From Valencia hispanica (lineage: Eukaryota > Chordata > Actinopteri > Cyprinodontiformes > Valenciidae), in contig OY747702.1 of NCBI GenBank assembly GCA_963556495.2, forward strand, positions 20,596,403 to 20,660,402: a stretch of 64,000 bases of DNA, in the 5' to 3' direction. Under the pieces are notes generated by a model. That model was not told where the DNA came from, ran no database searches, and worked only from the letters and a program-made list of their open reading frames with translations. Shown here one piece after another: positions 12,181 to 24,800 of this stretch. How positions within the stretch are numbered: the first letter of the stretch is position 1; the number at the start of each line of letters is the position of its first letter. Made by a program: the position numbers and the translations under genes.

Positions 12181-14060
12181 CACATTTTCACATTTCTTCA
12201 TGTTACAACCAGTAATTTAAATATATTTTGTCAGGATGTTATTGGATTTTATTTCAAAGGTTAATGCAAAGGGGTGCATTATTGTTAAGAAGAAGGAAAA
12301 TTATATATGGTTTTCAATCATTTTTTAAAAATAAAAATGTGGCAGCTATTCATCTCTGGTCTCGATTACTCTCTTGCCCCATGATAAAACTTAGTGAAAC
12401 AAATTTTCTTTCAGATGTCACCTAATTGGTAAAATAACCCCATCTGTTGGTAAATTAATCTGAGTCAAATACAATTGTTCTGTGAAGGCCTCAGAGGTTT
12501 GTTTGAAAAGATTAGTAAGCAAACCGCATCATGAAGATCAAGAAACACAGCAGTAATGTGAATAACTTTTTCTAGAGTTATACCACTCATGATGGCAACC
12601 TATTGGAATAGCTATTTTACACTAGTTCTGATTTGTTCTTTTGTAAACTTTTGTTCATGAGTTTTTTGGTTGAGGTGTTGCATGTTTGGACAATTATGCC
12701 CTCTGGTTTTGGATGTTGTGCAGCTGAAAGGATTTTGCCTCTTACTTTTTGCTCTTTATTTCTACAACTGGGAGCAGAGATCCCAGGGAAGTTGGAATAG
12801 AAGCTTCCTTGATGCACAGCAGGATGAAAAATCAGAGAGAGAAGAAGGAAGTCAAAACCATCTCTTGCATTGATTATAATGAGTAAGGACCATATCCCCA
12901 ACTCCCAACAGCTCTATGCACCGATTTCTAACTATACAGTATGACCATGTAGAGATTTAAAGAGGCAAAAGCAAATGAGATGGATTAGCAGTGCTTGCCA
13001 ACAACTGCTGGTGTCATCCAAGACACATCACTGTGGAATATCATCTCTGCTGCCCAGAAATTGAGCTGTTAGTATTTCATGAGACTGTCATACAGTAACA
13101 GTCTTCAGTCAGAGGCCTCTTCAAATTTGTTGCAAGACTGACTGCCACCAGAGATTCTTTCTAATCACAGCATCACCATCCACAATGACTCTTTGAAAAT
13201 ACTTGGATGATATGAAACACAACATTTAATTTCACTTCAAGATAAATAAAGTATTTTTAATTGACCAAAATTAAATTTATAGCTGGATTATGTAATGATA
13301 TAAGATCCCAAGCTCTAAACACCTCAGTACTGTTCAGTCCCCCCCTCCAAAATTGGAATGAGAACGACACTGTTACTAATCTACCAAGACATGTTCGTCC
13401 TGCTAAACTAAGAAGGTGGGAAGAAAGAGCAATAATTAAAGAAGCAGCCAGAAGGTTCATGTTGACTCTATAGGAACTGCAGAAATTAACAGCACCTGTG
13501 AGAAAATTTGTCCATGGGAAACCTATTAATTTTGCACAGTTCTAATCTGGCATTAATGTAAGGGTGGCAAAAACACCTTGAAAGAACACCTTTAAAAATC
13601 TTGTTGCCACGGCCCAGGAAAGAGCCGTAGCAAACATATGGACAAAGGTGCTCTTGTCAGATGACACCAGTTTTTTTGTTTTGTTTTTTTTTGTTTTTGC
13701 ATACATGCAAAAATAATGTCATTCTTCATTCATTCTGTGTGGAGGAGTGTTTCTTCAGTTGGAAGAGTAGTGTTAGTAAGAGTTGATAAGAAGATCTCAG
13801 AAGAAAAAAAATTGTTAGAGGATGCAAGAGACCTTCAAGCAGGACAACAACCCAAACGTGCCACCAGAGCTACAATAGAATGGCTTAGATCAAAGCATAT
13901 TCACGTGTCAGAATAGCTCAGCCGATTGAGGCTGTGTAGTAAGACTGGAAAATTGCTGTTCACTGGTAATCTCCATTCAATCTGACAGAGCTTGGGCAAT
14001 TTCAAAAGAAGAATGGGCAAAGGTTTCAATCTCCAGGGGTGCGTGAAAAAAAAAGAAAAG
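12180..14060 (+). mobile_element. Tc1-like transposon remnant, degenerate and interrupted
   Basis: The left terminal region (12,180-12,345) reads like the TTGTTATGTTACAACC / GGATTTTATTTCAAAGG ends of a fish Tc1 family. Transposase fragments follow: 13,355-13,473 translates to TVTNLPRHVRPAKLRR and onward, part of the N-terminal DNA-binding region, and 13,795-13,916 to a C-terminal block with AGQQPKRATRATIEWLRSKH, corresponding to the family's QQDNDPKHT..T.EWL motif with the key residues altered. Similarity continues to about 14,050. The part between about 12,550 and 13,290 is unmatched and may be an insertion or heavily diverged. Coding capacity is lost. Confidence 0.65.
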
Positions 14061-14099
14061 AAGCAGGAAGGGGAAAAGGAATAATAAGAAAAAAAAGAA

Positions 14100-15685
14100 C
14101 AAGAAAGATCTGCAAAGTTGGAATAGACAAATAGAGTTTCAGCTTTAATTATATGGCATCAGAACAATGCCAGCTTAAAATGAAACTGAAAATAAATATT
14201 GGCACTGAAAATAAAAATTGGCATTGAAGAATATAATTTTACCTAAAAATATTAAATTTGTATCAGAAATAAATGTAGTGAAATATAATTACATATTACA
14301 TATAATTACGTTACATATAATACTACATATATTTACAGCAATACTTTGTGATGATCATATATAACCCCAGCAATAGTACATTGAAGTTTGTAGCTGTATG
14401 TGACAGAACAAGAAACGGTTTTAGGGATATAAATACTTTTACAAGGCCCCCAATTTTCTTACAAAGCAAAAACTGTATTTCTTTTGCTGAAAAACAGAAA
14501 GAGCTCATAATTCACATGTGATTATCGAATAGATGTTTTACATCTTACTTTTTTCAAAAGGGAAGAAAAAAACATCAAGTACAACAAAACTAGACTGAAT
14601 AACAGCTCTATCATGTCCCCAATCCTCTATATCTCTTGTTTACCTGTGTCCTTGTAATCTCATTTCACAGGGGACCACAGCGAGGGGGAAAAGAAGTTTT
14701 CGCATGGTATCACCCAAGAGACAACTCTTCCACAAGAAGAAAAATGAAGCGCATAAATAAAGCAAAGATCGAATTCCTTCAGCCGTTGCAGAAGTGCCAG
14801 CCAATGAATCAGCAGAATAAATTCTCTCCAGTGATAAACAAACATGATATTTCAGCTGGGAGCTACCAGCGCTGAAGGGCCGGTGTCGCTCTCGTAAAGT
14901 TCAGCATGCTCCGGACCGTAAAAAGAGCCGCCCTCTCAATCAGAGGAGCCTTTGGCTTCGACTCCTTTTACGGTTAAAAAGTGTGAGATGAAAACATGGC
15001 GCTCACACACATGCCCTCTTGACGGGGACTTTACCACACTGAGGATATATAGCATCATGTAAAAAGCCATTAAATTGAGATTTTGAGGCACAAGTGTCTT
15101 CCAACACACTGTCAACACACTAAGTGCTTGTAGACTTGATTTACAAGACTGGGAAAAACTCATTGTGCATGTTGCAATAATAAAACAGGAGGCTACATCC
15201 TGATTGTACACATTATACAAAGAATCAACAACTATGAAGCTTTTACTGGCTTTATTTCTGATTTTCCTTGCCTTTGATTATTCACAAGCATCCAGAGATG
15301 ATTGTGATATACAAGCTTGATGCCTAGCAGTGATTAAACCCCTACATTACCCGGAATATTGAGCCTTATTTGTTTGCTCTGTTGTGATTCAGTAATGATA
15401 ACAAGACAGCTGTGGCAGCCAGAGTCAACATTTATGCTGTTGACTTTAAAGGTCAAAGCTTGTGCATGTTTGCCTACCTTTTTCACACCTTTAGGCAAAA
15501 GAACGAGCTGTAGATGTGAGAGAGCCACTCATGTGAAGTGAGACTTGAAAAGATAGAGCTGAGGGCTGTGTGGGTTAAACATTTGAGAACTCTTTAGGGG
15601 AAAGCACCCTTTTTAATATGTCTTGCTTATGCAAAGCACTTCTTAAAAGATTATGACATTTCAGTTTTCCTTGTTGCTTAACATA
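14100..15685. other. unique non-coding DNA; possible conserved block 14,680-15,060
   Basis: No gene found. The segment 14,680-15,060 has balanced composition with several CpGs and looks conserved-element-like. A splice-acceptor-like TTTCACAG occurs at about 14,664-14,671, but the 79-codon ORF that follows has no recognisable domain, so I do not call an exon. Confidence 0.3.
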
Positions 15686-15687
15686 TA

Positions 15688-16825
15688 CAGTGGGGCAAAA
15701 AAGTATTTGGCGGCAACAAATTTTGCAAGTGGTCCCACTTAAAACAATTAGAAAGGTATGTAATTTTCATCATACCCTTACAAAGAAAACCCCACATGGT
15801 TCAATGAGGGCAAAATTACATGTGGAAAAATCTTTGACCCATGTGAAATTCACATGTGAAAATATGTTATGAAACATGTGAGATGTGTGAAAAACAGGAC
15901 AAGATGGTACACCTGCACAAAACTGGGATGAGCCAACTACAATAGGCAATCAGCTTGGTGAGAAGAGATCAACTGTTGGAGCAATTATTAGAAAATGGAA
16001 TAAATACAAGATCACTGACAATCTCCCTCAATCTGGGCCTCCATACAAGATCTCACTTCATGGGGTACACATGATCTTGAGAACTGTGAGGATCTACAAG
16101 AGTGGAACTGGACAATGACCTGAAGAAAGCTGGGACCACAGTGACAAAGGTTACTATTAGTAAGACACTACGTCATTATGGATTACAATCTTGCAATGCT
16201 CTAAAGGTCTCCCTGCTTAAGCCATCACATGTCCAGGCCCGTCTAAAGTTTCCCAGAGACCATCTGGATGATCCAGAGGATGATTGGGAGAATGTCAGTG
16301 AAAGCATTGAAGATAAAACGTGGCTGGATCTTCCAACATGACAAAGATCCCAAACACACTGCCCGCGCAACACAGAGTGGCTATGTAAAAAGCATTTCAA
16401 GGTTCTCCAGTGGCCTAGCCAGTCTTCAGACCTCAATCCAATAGAGAATCTGTGGAGGCAGTTGAAAGTCCATGTTGCCCAGTAACAGCCCCCAAACATC
16501 ACAGCTCTAGAGAAGAGCTGCATGGAAGAATGGGCCAAAATAGCAGCTACAGTGTGTGGAAACCTGGTGAAGACCTACACATTTGATCTCTGCCATTACC
16601 AACCAAGGTTACTTTACAAAGTATTGAGGTTTTGTTATTGGTCAAATACTTCTTTTCTGCGCCACTATATAAATAAATTCTTTAAAAAAAACATAAAATG
16701 TGATTTTTGGGATTTTCTTTTACATTCTGTCACTCACAGTTGAAGTGTACCTATGATGAAAATTACAGACCTCTCTCATCTTCTTTAAGAGGGAAACCTT
16801 TCACAATCTGTGGCTGTCTAATCGG
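15688..16825 (+). mobile_element. Tc1-like transposon, deleted and degenerate
   Basis: Starts after a TA with CAGTGGGGCAAAAAAGTATT, the terminal inverted repeat of a widespread fish Tc1 family. The partner end (TGATGAAAATTACAGACCTC, 16,753-16,772, continuing to about 16,825) is recognisable but its last bases have decayed. Inside, 16,102-16,310 encodes transposase helix-turn-helix sequence (TTVTKVTISKTLRHYGLQSC, then VQARLKF), and 16,340-16,580 corresponds to the C-terminal part. The catalytic centre between them is deleted, leaving about 1.14 kb. Confidence 0.85.
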
Positions 16826-16839
16826 GTGTCCAAGTGCAA

Positions 16840-18570
16840 GAGCTGCTAGTTTTGAAAGTGATAAACCTTTTATAGAGGTGTTGGAATGTAATTAAATTAT
16901 AAAATGTGGGAACAAATCCCACCCTTGAACATCCAACAAAGCCCTGAAAATATACATTACACAAAAAAGTAAGAATATTTTGTATTTCAAATGTGTGGCG
17001 AGCCATCAGTTCCTTTAAGGTATTCAGAGAATTTCCTCTACAGTCCTAAGAATAATAATGCATAGATAAATTAGAATAAATAACCAAGTAAATTTTTTTT
17101 ACACGTGGTACTTAAAATACAAATTGAGAAAAATGATCTGAGAAAAGCTTCATTTTAACATAATATCAAATTAGCATTAGTCTTAGTTTTTGTTTTCTGT
17201 CTTTCTGTAATTTTATATTAGGTTTCCTGGTCTGAATTCAATCGGTTTTAAACTGAATAACAGTGTAAATTCTAACTGATAGATTGAACAGCCAACAATA
17301 TTTTAAAATTGTTGTAAGTAAGCATTTTCCTTGACATTCTATGGCATTTTAGCCTAGTGATCGTCATCATAAGAGACAGAGCTCTCACTGGTCATAGAAG
17401 TTCCAGAAGACTAAAAATGCCAACACAGAGAATGGAAAATTGTTATAGATTAATATTCCTACCTTTTTGAAGCCCATTTAACAAAAACAACTGCGTGTTA
17501 TATGTTATTTTTTTGTCCTTAATTTGTTACCTGATGCTGATTGCATCAGATTATTTACCTGGAAGAATTTCATTGGTGCTACAAAAGTTGCTATTTATGT
17601 GTGAATACATTACACAGCCTACTACCTGGTGTAGATTATGTTGTTCTGGACTCATCAATCTTATGTACTTGTGCATAAGGCAACTGGACTTTTTTTTTAC
17701 AAGAAGAGAAGTCCAGCTGTTCACTATTTAAGGAATTAGTATGTTCCAAAACATACAATTATCCTTAACAAATTCCCTTTTAAACATTGTGGTAGCAAGT
17801 CAACCAACTTTATGGGCCTCACATTTTTTTCATAATGCACATGTTTAGCGTGCACTAGATGTCCCTGCTATGGCCATGTTCATCTTAAATTATGTTGGCA
17901 GGGGGGGCAGGTCCTCTGGGGTGGCTGAGCTACTTGCTGAACCTTGAGGAAGTTCTTACGATAAGCAGAACCTAAAAAACAAAGTAGTTTGACTCTTTCA
18001 GAGAGGGCATACACACAGCTCTAGAGTTGTGAGTTGAGACCATCTTCCTAATCGGAATATGGCAGGTTAGTCAAGAGGCCAGGCCCTGGACCATGCTGGA
18101 AGTCAATGTCAGCCAATATGGAAGTCCACACACAGACAGCAGGGATGTTAACTCAACCTGAAAGACACTTGGCACTGGCTTACCAAAGGACAAAAATGAT
18201 GCCAGGGAAAAGGAAGCAGAGGGACCTCTACAGCTCTGGGAAGCATGAAAGCTGAAAAGTTGGCAACGAGGTGTCAGTATGAGCCATGTTTACCTCATGG
18301 TTTATGGTATCTGTCACTGGTTTTGGTAGTTTATCATGTGTTCTATGTTCAGGTTTTCTTTTGCTTTTTCTTTGTTATCAGATTGAGCTTTTAGATTCTG
18401 TTTTGTTAAATGCTTTTCTTGTACAAATCCTACCCCACCAAATTATGATAGTTGTATTTTGGAAGAGAATACCTACAAAGTATCATTTTATATCAGAATA
18501 TCATTCAAGACTAAAAGAAAAGCTGTCTTGGTTGTAAGAGCTCTAAGAAAAAATAATTGAGATTTATGAT
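16840..18570. other. non-coding DNA, nothing recognised
   Basis: AT-rich sequence with short chance ORFs. I see no domain, RNA gene or repeat that I can name. Confidence 0.4.
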
Positions 18571-18749
18571 TACCGCAATTTTTTGACTATTGACCCCACC
18601 TGAATATAGGCCACATCAGCTAAATTTTAAAAGAAAATAAATTTTGTACATATACTGTATAGGGCTCAGCTGAATATAAGCCACACCTTTTCATGTTGTA
18701 AAATTAGATAATCAAACAGAAAGATGGTTCACTGAAGATTTTATTTATT

Positions 18750-18875
18750 ACCTCTGCCAGGAGGAAATGTTTTCGTTTGTCTATCTGTCTGTTGGCAACC
18801 TAACTCAAAAAGTTATGGACAGATTTTGATGAAATTTTCAGGAAATGTATGCGATCCAACATGAAGTAAGTATCC
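18750..18875 (+). repeat. dispersed repeat fragment of the 'CTCTGCCAGGAGG' type
   Basis: Contains CTCTGCCAGGAGGAAATG, a run of CTGTCTGT, then AACTCAAAAAGTTATGGACA and GATTTTGATGAAATTTTCAG. I recognise this combination as a dispersed repeat in fish genomes, but I cannot name its family. It sits inside the pogo-like element's boundaries. The following 18,880-19,180 has an unexplained ORF (81 codons) with no recognisable domain. Confidence 0.45.
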
Positions 18876-19185
18876 ACCCACCGACCAGAGGTGAAACCTC
18901 TACTGCTCTCCCGTGTCAGAGAGCTCACAAGTGGCTCCCCTCGTGCAGCTGCCCCGAATCTCCGCTCTCAGCTGGAAGAGTGCAGCGTCTCATTAACAGA
19001 CATTTTATTGGAAAAGTACCGAAAGTTAGAATTAGACAACAACATGGGGATAGGGGGGAATGAGTGGCCCTGGAGGAGGTATAAGTGCTTTTGTAGTTTA
19101 AATTTAAGACGTGTTCTTTTTTCAAACTCTGCCTGAAAAATCGGCATTATGGCAACAACACAACACAACAGTAATATGTCTGGTT

Positions 19186-19570
19186 CAATCAATCAAACTT
19201 TATTTATAAAGCACTTCTCATACAAAGATTGCAATTCAAAGTGCTTTACAGATTAAAAAGTACCCCACATAAACCACATTCCCATCCCTCCACCACAGAT
19301 TTAAAAGCATGATCACATTTATACTCCCTCCCCCAACCTAATCCTGATGTGCACATACACTCAAGAGCAACAATAAAAAGGAGATGGGGCGAGTACAGAT
19401 GCTCCAGGTAAGGTAAGGAAATGCCATCAAAGGAGCCATCTGCACCGGCAGAACATCAACAGCAGCAGCCAAGGCACTGCCACAGGGCACCCAGAGGAGG
19501 CAAGGCCGAGACCCCCACCTCCATTCAAGCACTACTTGGAGAGCACTCAGGCAGCCACAGCCGACCACCG
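19186..19570 (-). mobile_element. L2-type LINE 3'-UTR fragment
   Basis: The reverse complement of this segment aligns by eye along its whole length with the 3' UTR of the L2 copy at 27,235-27,628. It includes GGAGGTGGGGGTCTC, the GCCTTGGCTGCTG block, GTGATCATGCTTTTAAAT and the 3' end GCTTTATAAATAAAGTTTGA. Only the 3' UTR is present, as expected of a strongly 5'-truncated LINE insertion. The tail is TTGATTGATTGA-like. The minus-strand ORF here (19,338-19,568) is UTR sequence, not protein. Confidence 0.85.
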
Positions 19571-19770
19571 CTCCCGAGGAAGAGGGTTAGAAAATAAAAC
19601 ATACTTTAGCCTACCAGAAAATTCACTGGTCGCCATTTTCATTTTCCCCATCTTCATTTTCCCCTTCCTATTCCTCATTAAAGCCACTGAAGTCATTTTC
19701 AGTGTCTCTATGTCCTGTGAAAGCTTTTGTTTTCTTTTTACACTGACTCAATTATTTCCTCTGCCTCCTC

Positions 19771-21635
19771 CAGTGGTGTTGCCTGGCCTGGGCATTCGGG
19801 GGCTCTAACCCCGAACATTTCACCTCAAGCCCCGAATGTTTTTTGCACCCAAGAAGGAATAAGTTTACATTAACTGAGCCGCCCTATGACATTAGTGAAG
19901 AAGGTAGTTTTGTAATTTCCTGGCTTCGGTGAATGCAACACAGGCACGATGGTATGACCGATTAGAGAGGAGTTGTGTGGGGAATCTGCCTTATTGGCTG
20001 ACAGCCCAGTGTTTAATAAAACCTCTAGAGCGGTCCTGACAGAAAATGCATACCAAACGATTTTTGACAGAAATAAGAGGGACAAATCTTTAATTGCGAC
20101 GGCTGGCAGTGGGCGGCAAAACTCTGGGCCAACACATAAAACAGGTAAAACAAACTATTTATATACTTTATGTCTTCAAATTATATGAACATTAGGCAGA
20201 TTCAAAGTAGTGTTTGCAAAAACAGGTCAGTCGGACAAATCTTTGGACATTTTGGACCGACATGCGTTGGTCTGCGTCTCCCCTTTGATCTGTGTCTCAC
20301 TACGGCTCCTCATCGCCCCACAGTGCAGCTCATTGCAAGGTTTCCCCCCCGGCCCGTAACTGGCCGCTTGCTTCAAGCAGCACCAGAACTTAATGCACAA
20401 AGCTCCAAAATAAAGACTTTTTTCAAGAGTTTGAATTAATAACTGTATTTATTAATGTGGGTCAGACCCACTGTGTTTAACCCTATAAAGTGAGTCTAAC
20501 TCCGTATGTCTAATTCACAATGATTATAGGTAATAATGCTTGAATTTGTTTATATATTGTTTATATAATGTTTACATAAGCCTAAAAATACTTCATTAAG
20601 ACTAGTGAGTAGGGGTGTATCTATGAAGTTTTTAAAGAGGACTAAATGGGGGCCAGTGATGATCCTGGGGTGTTACACTAAAATTAAAGCAGGGCTGTAA
20701 TACAAAGGGAGCGGATCAGAATCACAACATGGGGGTTTAAAGATTCATGTAAATATAAATACTTAAAATCCATAAATAATTCTAACTAATTAAAGATGTT
20801 TATCTGTCTTATCATTCATTAGAATATTATCGACACAAGAGGTGATAATGTGGGCATCTTCATAAATACAGAATAGAAGGAGCTGCTTCAGAATGCAGGG
20901 CAGGATTAAAATCACTGACTAATCAATGACTGATTCAACATTTTGACCGATGATTGTCTGGGAGGAAACAACTCAGAGTACACTACTGGAATAAACTAGA
21001 CTACGGCACTGATTAAATCAACAGTTTTACTTTTGTTCTGAGAGACTGCTGTCTTGACTGGGACTGAGCTGCCTTGGTGGAGGTCTGCGTTCTCTGAGTG
21101 CTTTTCTAGTTAAAACTATATAACTGAGCCAATATTCCCCAAAAATGACACTTGCTAATGAATGCTAATCATGTTGCAACGGGAGTTTCCTTTTATGATT
21201 ACCTTTTGATAACATCTATTGAGATAAAATAGATCTGATGTTATACTTGGTTTACAGATGACCTAGACAGGACAGAGAATGATGAAAAGAGCAGCAGACA
21301 CAGTGGTCCACTATGCAACCTGACACTGAACTAACTTTTGGGCTTGTCAGGGAAAGAAAAAAAATGAAAAGAATTGTTACCATATGTCTAATTTTATCAT
21401 CCCGTTTTATCCAATATTAATACTGATTTTAGAGATTTTCTTTACATTGTGACGTCTAATTTTGGAAATAAATAACTTTTGAAGTACATATCGCTCTATT
21501 TGACTTTAAACAAGGTGCCACAATGCTCAAGAAAGCTTTAATAAAAAGCCTTTTTTAGTGCGTAGGTTTCCCCAGATTCCTCTAAGAGGGTGTGAGCTCA
21601 GCCCCCAATGTTTCCAGGTCCAGGAAACGCCCCTG
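19771..21635. mobile_element. hAT-type non-autonomous transposon, 1,865 bp
   Basis: Perfect 8-bp target-site duplication GCCTCCTC at 19,763-19,770 and 21,636-21,643. The termini are imperfect inverted repeats: CAGTGGTGTTGCCTGGCCTG at the left, and CAGGGGCGTTTCCTGGACCT read inwards from the right. Both then run into a GGGGGCT block. CAG-starting ends with 8-bp duplications are the hallmark of hAT elements. No transposase ORF is visible inside; the ORFs at 19,973-20,188 and 20,170-20,439 resemble nothing I know. It interrupts the coding region of the pogo-like element, so it is younger than that element. Confidence 0.88.
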
Positions 21636-21889
21636 GCCTCCTCCAAAGTTTCACTATTGATTCACTGATATCAAGCTTACGTGAAGTAGCTATTTCCTTA
21701 ATTGATGGCCAGCTTGATTTCCTTTAACTTAAAAGCTGCATTATATGCATTTCTTTGTGTGTTTTCCATGATTAGGGTGTCTATGGTGTGTGCATGAAAA
21801 CTAACGGTAGTGTCTTCTTTAGCACACAATCTTTCCCCACATGTCTGTCTTATAAATAGCGGCTTATAGTCCGAAAATTACGGTGTATA

Positions 21890-24800
21890 GAACTTAGAAA
21901 AAAACTAAACATTTATACAAAGAAAAAAATTAGTTAAATCCTAACTCTCATAGTGGACTGAGATTTATGTACTTAAAAAACAAAACAAATAAAATAATCA
22001 AAATTGTATGTGATGCCAAAATTAAAGTGAGGGAATGATAAAAGTAATGAACAAACACAGACGGCTAGAGTTGGTAAAAGCTGTTACAGATTTTGTGTAT
22101 TTAAAGATTTTAATTCAAGATAATAGCAAAGTAGATTGAATGCAAAAGGCTTATTTTCTGTGTAACCAATTGTATGCTTAGAATAATTGTGTAACCTTCC
22201 TGGTTATACTTTTGTGTTAAAGTGCAGATGCAGATTTTCCCTTCTCTTTGCAATGTCCTATATTTCCACATGTATCCGAAGCTGAGATCAATAAAAAGAC
22301 ACCATGTGGTCATCGGCTGTGATGGCAGGAAAGATCTTGAGGATATGAGGGGCTGTGTTCTTTATCACTGAGTCTAGCTGACATGGTAAATCAAATTTTG
22401 GGACTTTTAGAAAAAAAAAATCCCAAACTAAATCCAAGACCTGAAAGAGACCCACAGGGGTTAAGCCCCAAAAATATGAAGGCTCCATCCCCTCAAAGCA
22501 TGCCACTCAAAATCGATACCAGCCGCCAACATAGTGAATGACTGAGCTATCATCCTTCACTATTTATAGCGTGTGATGCTCTGTGAACCGTGAAATTAAT
22601 AAATAGCATGCTCAGTAATTGCCTGGAAACCAAGCGCTGTGGCAAAGTGAGGTATAAAATCAGTGGCATCAGATGGGGTTTCTAATAAGTTGTCACATTA
22701 TTGTCAATGACCTTCAAGCAATTAAAGCAGCTAAAAAGTAAGAAAAAGAGAGAGCGAGACTGAGATGGAGGGGCGGGACTGAGGGTAGAATCAGTGGGAG
22801 TGGATAGATGCAGCTGAAATGATAGAAATACAAGAGGACAATTAGGGCAGGAGGATTTTCATCAAGAGGCAGAGATAGAAAGGTGGAGAGAGCTCTGGAG
22901 CAACAACTTTTCCCACCTTATTTTAATTTAATCTAGCAGCACATAGAGCCACACAGAATAAAGATGTAGATTTAGCCAAAAATCACAGGATTACAAGCGA
23001 AAATGACTTAATAAGTGATGCTGAGGTTCACTTTACTTTTATTTATTAATAGCACTTTGGAAGAGCTATGTCTTATAATGTAAACATTACCTCTAAACAA
23101 AAATTTATGGGTTTTCACCTATCATATAGTTATTATTTAAATAAAAGAATAGAAAATAGAAGTGACTCGATAAAACTTAAAATGCATCTGTGTTCATCCC
23201 ACAGTGGGGCCAACCTCCTCTCTGAGCACAGTCACATGTGAGTTGCTTGCTCCCACAGTTTTATTTTCATATCTTTTTTTATTCCTTTTTCCCCTGAGCA
23301 TCTTATTAGAAAATTTTAATGACTGATTGTCTGAGCATGGGTCATAGTCGCATCATCACTTCAAACGACAGCTGTAGATAGTTTGCTGTGTTACTCCAAC
23401 TCATCACATATACTGAGCTGCCCAAAAATTAAACTTTCAACACCCAGTGATGCCAGTTGTATTCAGGATGAGACTGTACTCAACAGACAGATTATCATTG
23501 GCCATCACAATGGAACAATCAACAGTTTGTAAGAAAATTAGGCACTAAATGATGGAGTGAAAGCATTATACTTGCATTCTATCAGAGTGTGTAATGAGTG
23601 TAACTTTTCGTAAGAAGTGAAGACCAGTTTACTGCCTGCACCAATATATTAGATACTACTCATTAGTATAAGATTAATTCTGGACAGGACAAATTGCCAT
23701 TTAAACATTTCTTGTTTTAAGTGGGGCTCTGCTCTGCTAAGACATTATGTCTAAAATGTGGGCCACAAGAATAGTGCATTAAAACAAATTCAAATAAAAT
23801 TTTTTTTTAAATGCTCTTATCCTCAGAAGAAAGATTTATATATTTTTTATTCAGTTGCATTGCATCATACTTTTATTATTTTCCTAATTCCCTTGACTCA
23901 CATCTATCTGCATTTTGCTAAATTGAAACTCAAAGTTTGAGCTCAACACAAAGTCTAAAGTGTCTGACTAAAGCATTGTTGTCTGCTCATGTACCATGGT
24001 TGTATTGGATCACTGAAAAATGTGTAGGGATGCTTATTGCATCTACCACAGAGAAAATATTCCTGGCCCAAGTACATAATAATCCCAATCTAAGAGAGGA
24101 TATAGAACACCATGAGTTAAGACCTGAGTTCAAATGTTTTTAGCTCTAAAGTTTGATGGGAGGTTTGCAAACAACATAGTGGTATCTAAGTGGTAACTTG
24201 TCTCCATTTTTTACCTTTTTTTTGCATTGAAATGAAAGAAAATCATAAAAATTTACTATACAAAGGGAAACCTAATTTGAATCAGTAGTTGCTCATTCTA
24301 AGCAGGAAGCATATTAGAGATACCCTAATGCTGCATTCATCGAACATATTTGCATACAACAGATGGCTCAAAGACCATTGCTCACAAATAGTTTTGTTCT
24401 GGCAAATTTGATTGTAGTATTAATTCCTAATTAATAGTTTAAATATAATTATGATGCTATGGCTGCAATCCGTGCTTGTGTAGGTAGATGCAATACAATT
24501 AAAAAAGTTATGAGGCCACACAGCTTTGTGTCATAAGGTTTTATGTCAATGTTGTGCAGAGAGATGTCAATTACAACGTTTTCTCAAGCAAAACCAGGGA
24601 ATTCATGCTCTCCATCTCCTTAGATTTGCCATGCTCTTAGCCCCTCAGCAGTTGTTTATGTGACAGGAGACTGTAAATATCTGCAGCATAATTATGAAGC
24701 ACCAGTGGCCTTAAGTTATGTGTAGAATGTATCTACAGTTGGTTAACCTTACTGAATCCCCTATGTAGTAAACATCGGAGAGTGAGTGGTATCCTGCATG

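Larger units (their letters stand above)
18573..21885 (-). mobile_element. pogo-like DNA element carrying later insertions
   Basis: Bounded by imperfect inverted repeats, ACCGCAATTTTTTGACTATT at the left and (reverse complement) ACCGTAATTTTCGGACTATA at the right, each next to a TA. On the minus strand, 21,645-21,760 reads as a broken pogo/CENP-B-type helix-turn-helix (NAAFKLKEIKLAI, then RKLDISESIVKLWRRQ). The segment 19,668-19,706 reads DTENDFSGFNEE followed by a stop, like the acidic C-terminus of such transposases. The region holds an L2 3'-UTR fragment and a hAT element. Without these, little more than the two coding ends remains, so the element is non-autonomous. The assignment rests on motif recognition. 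Confidence 0.55.

Noticed and set aside
14672..14875. Possible exon after a TTTCACAG acceptor-like site
   Set aside because: No protein similarity that I recognise and no donor-bounded partner exon; the acceptor motif alone is too common.
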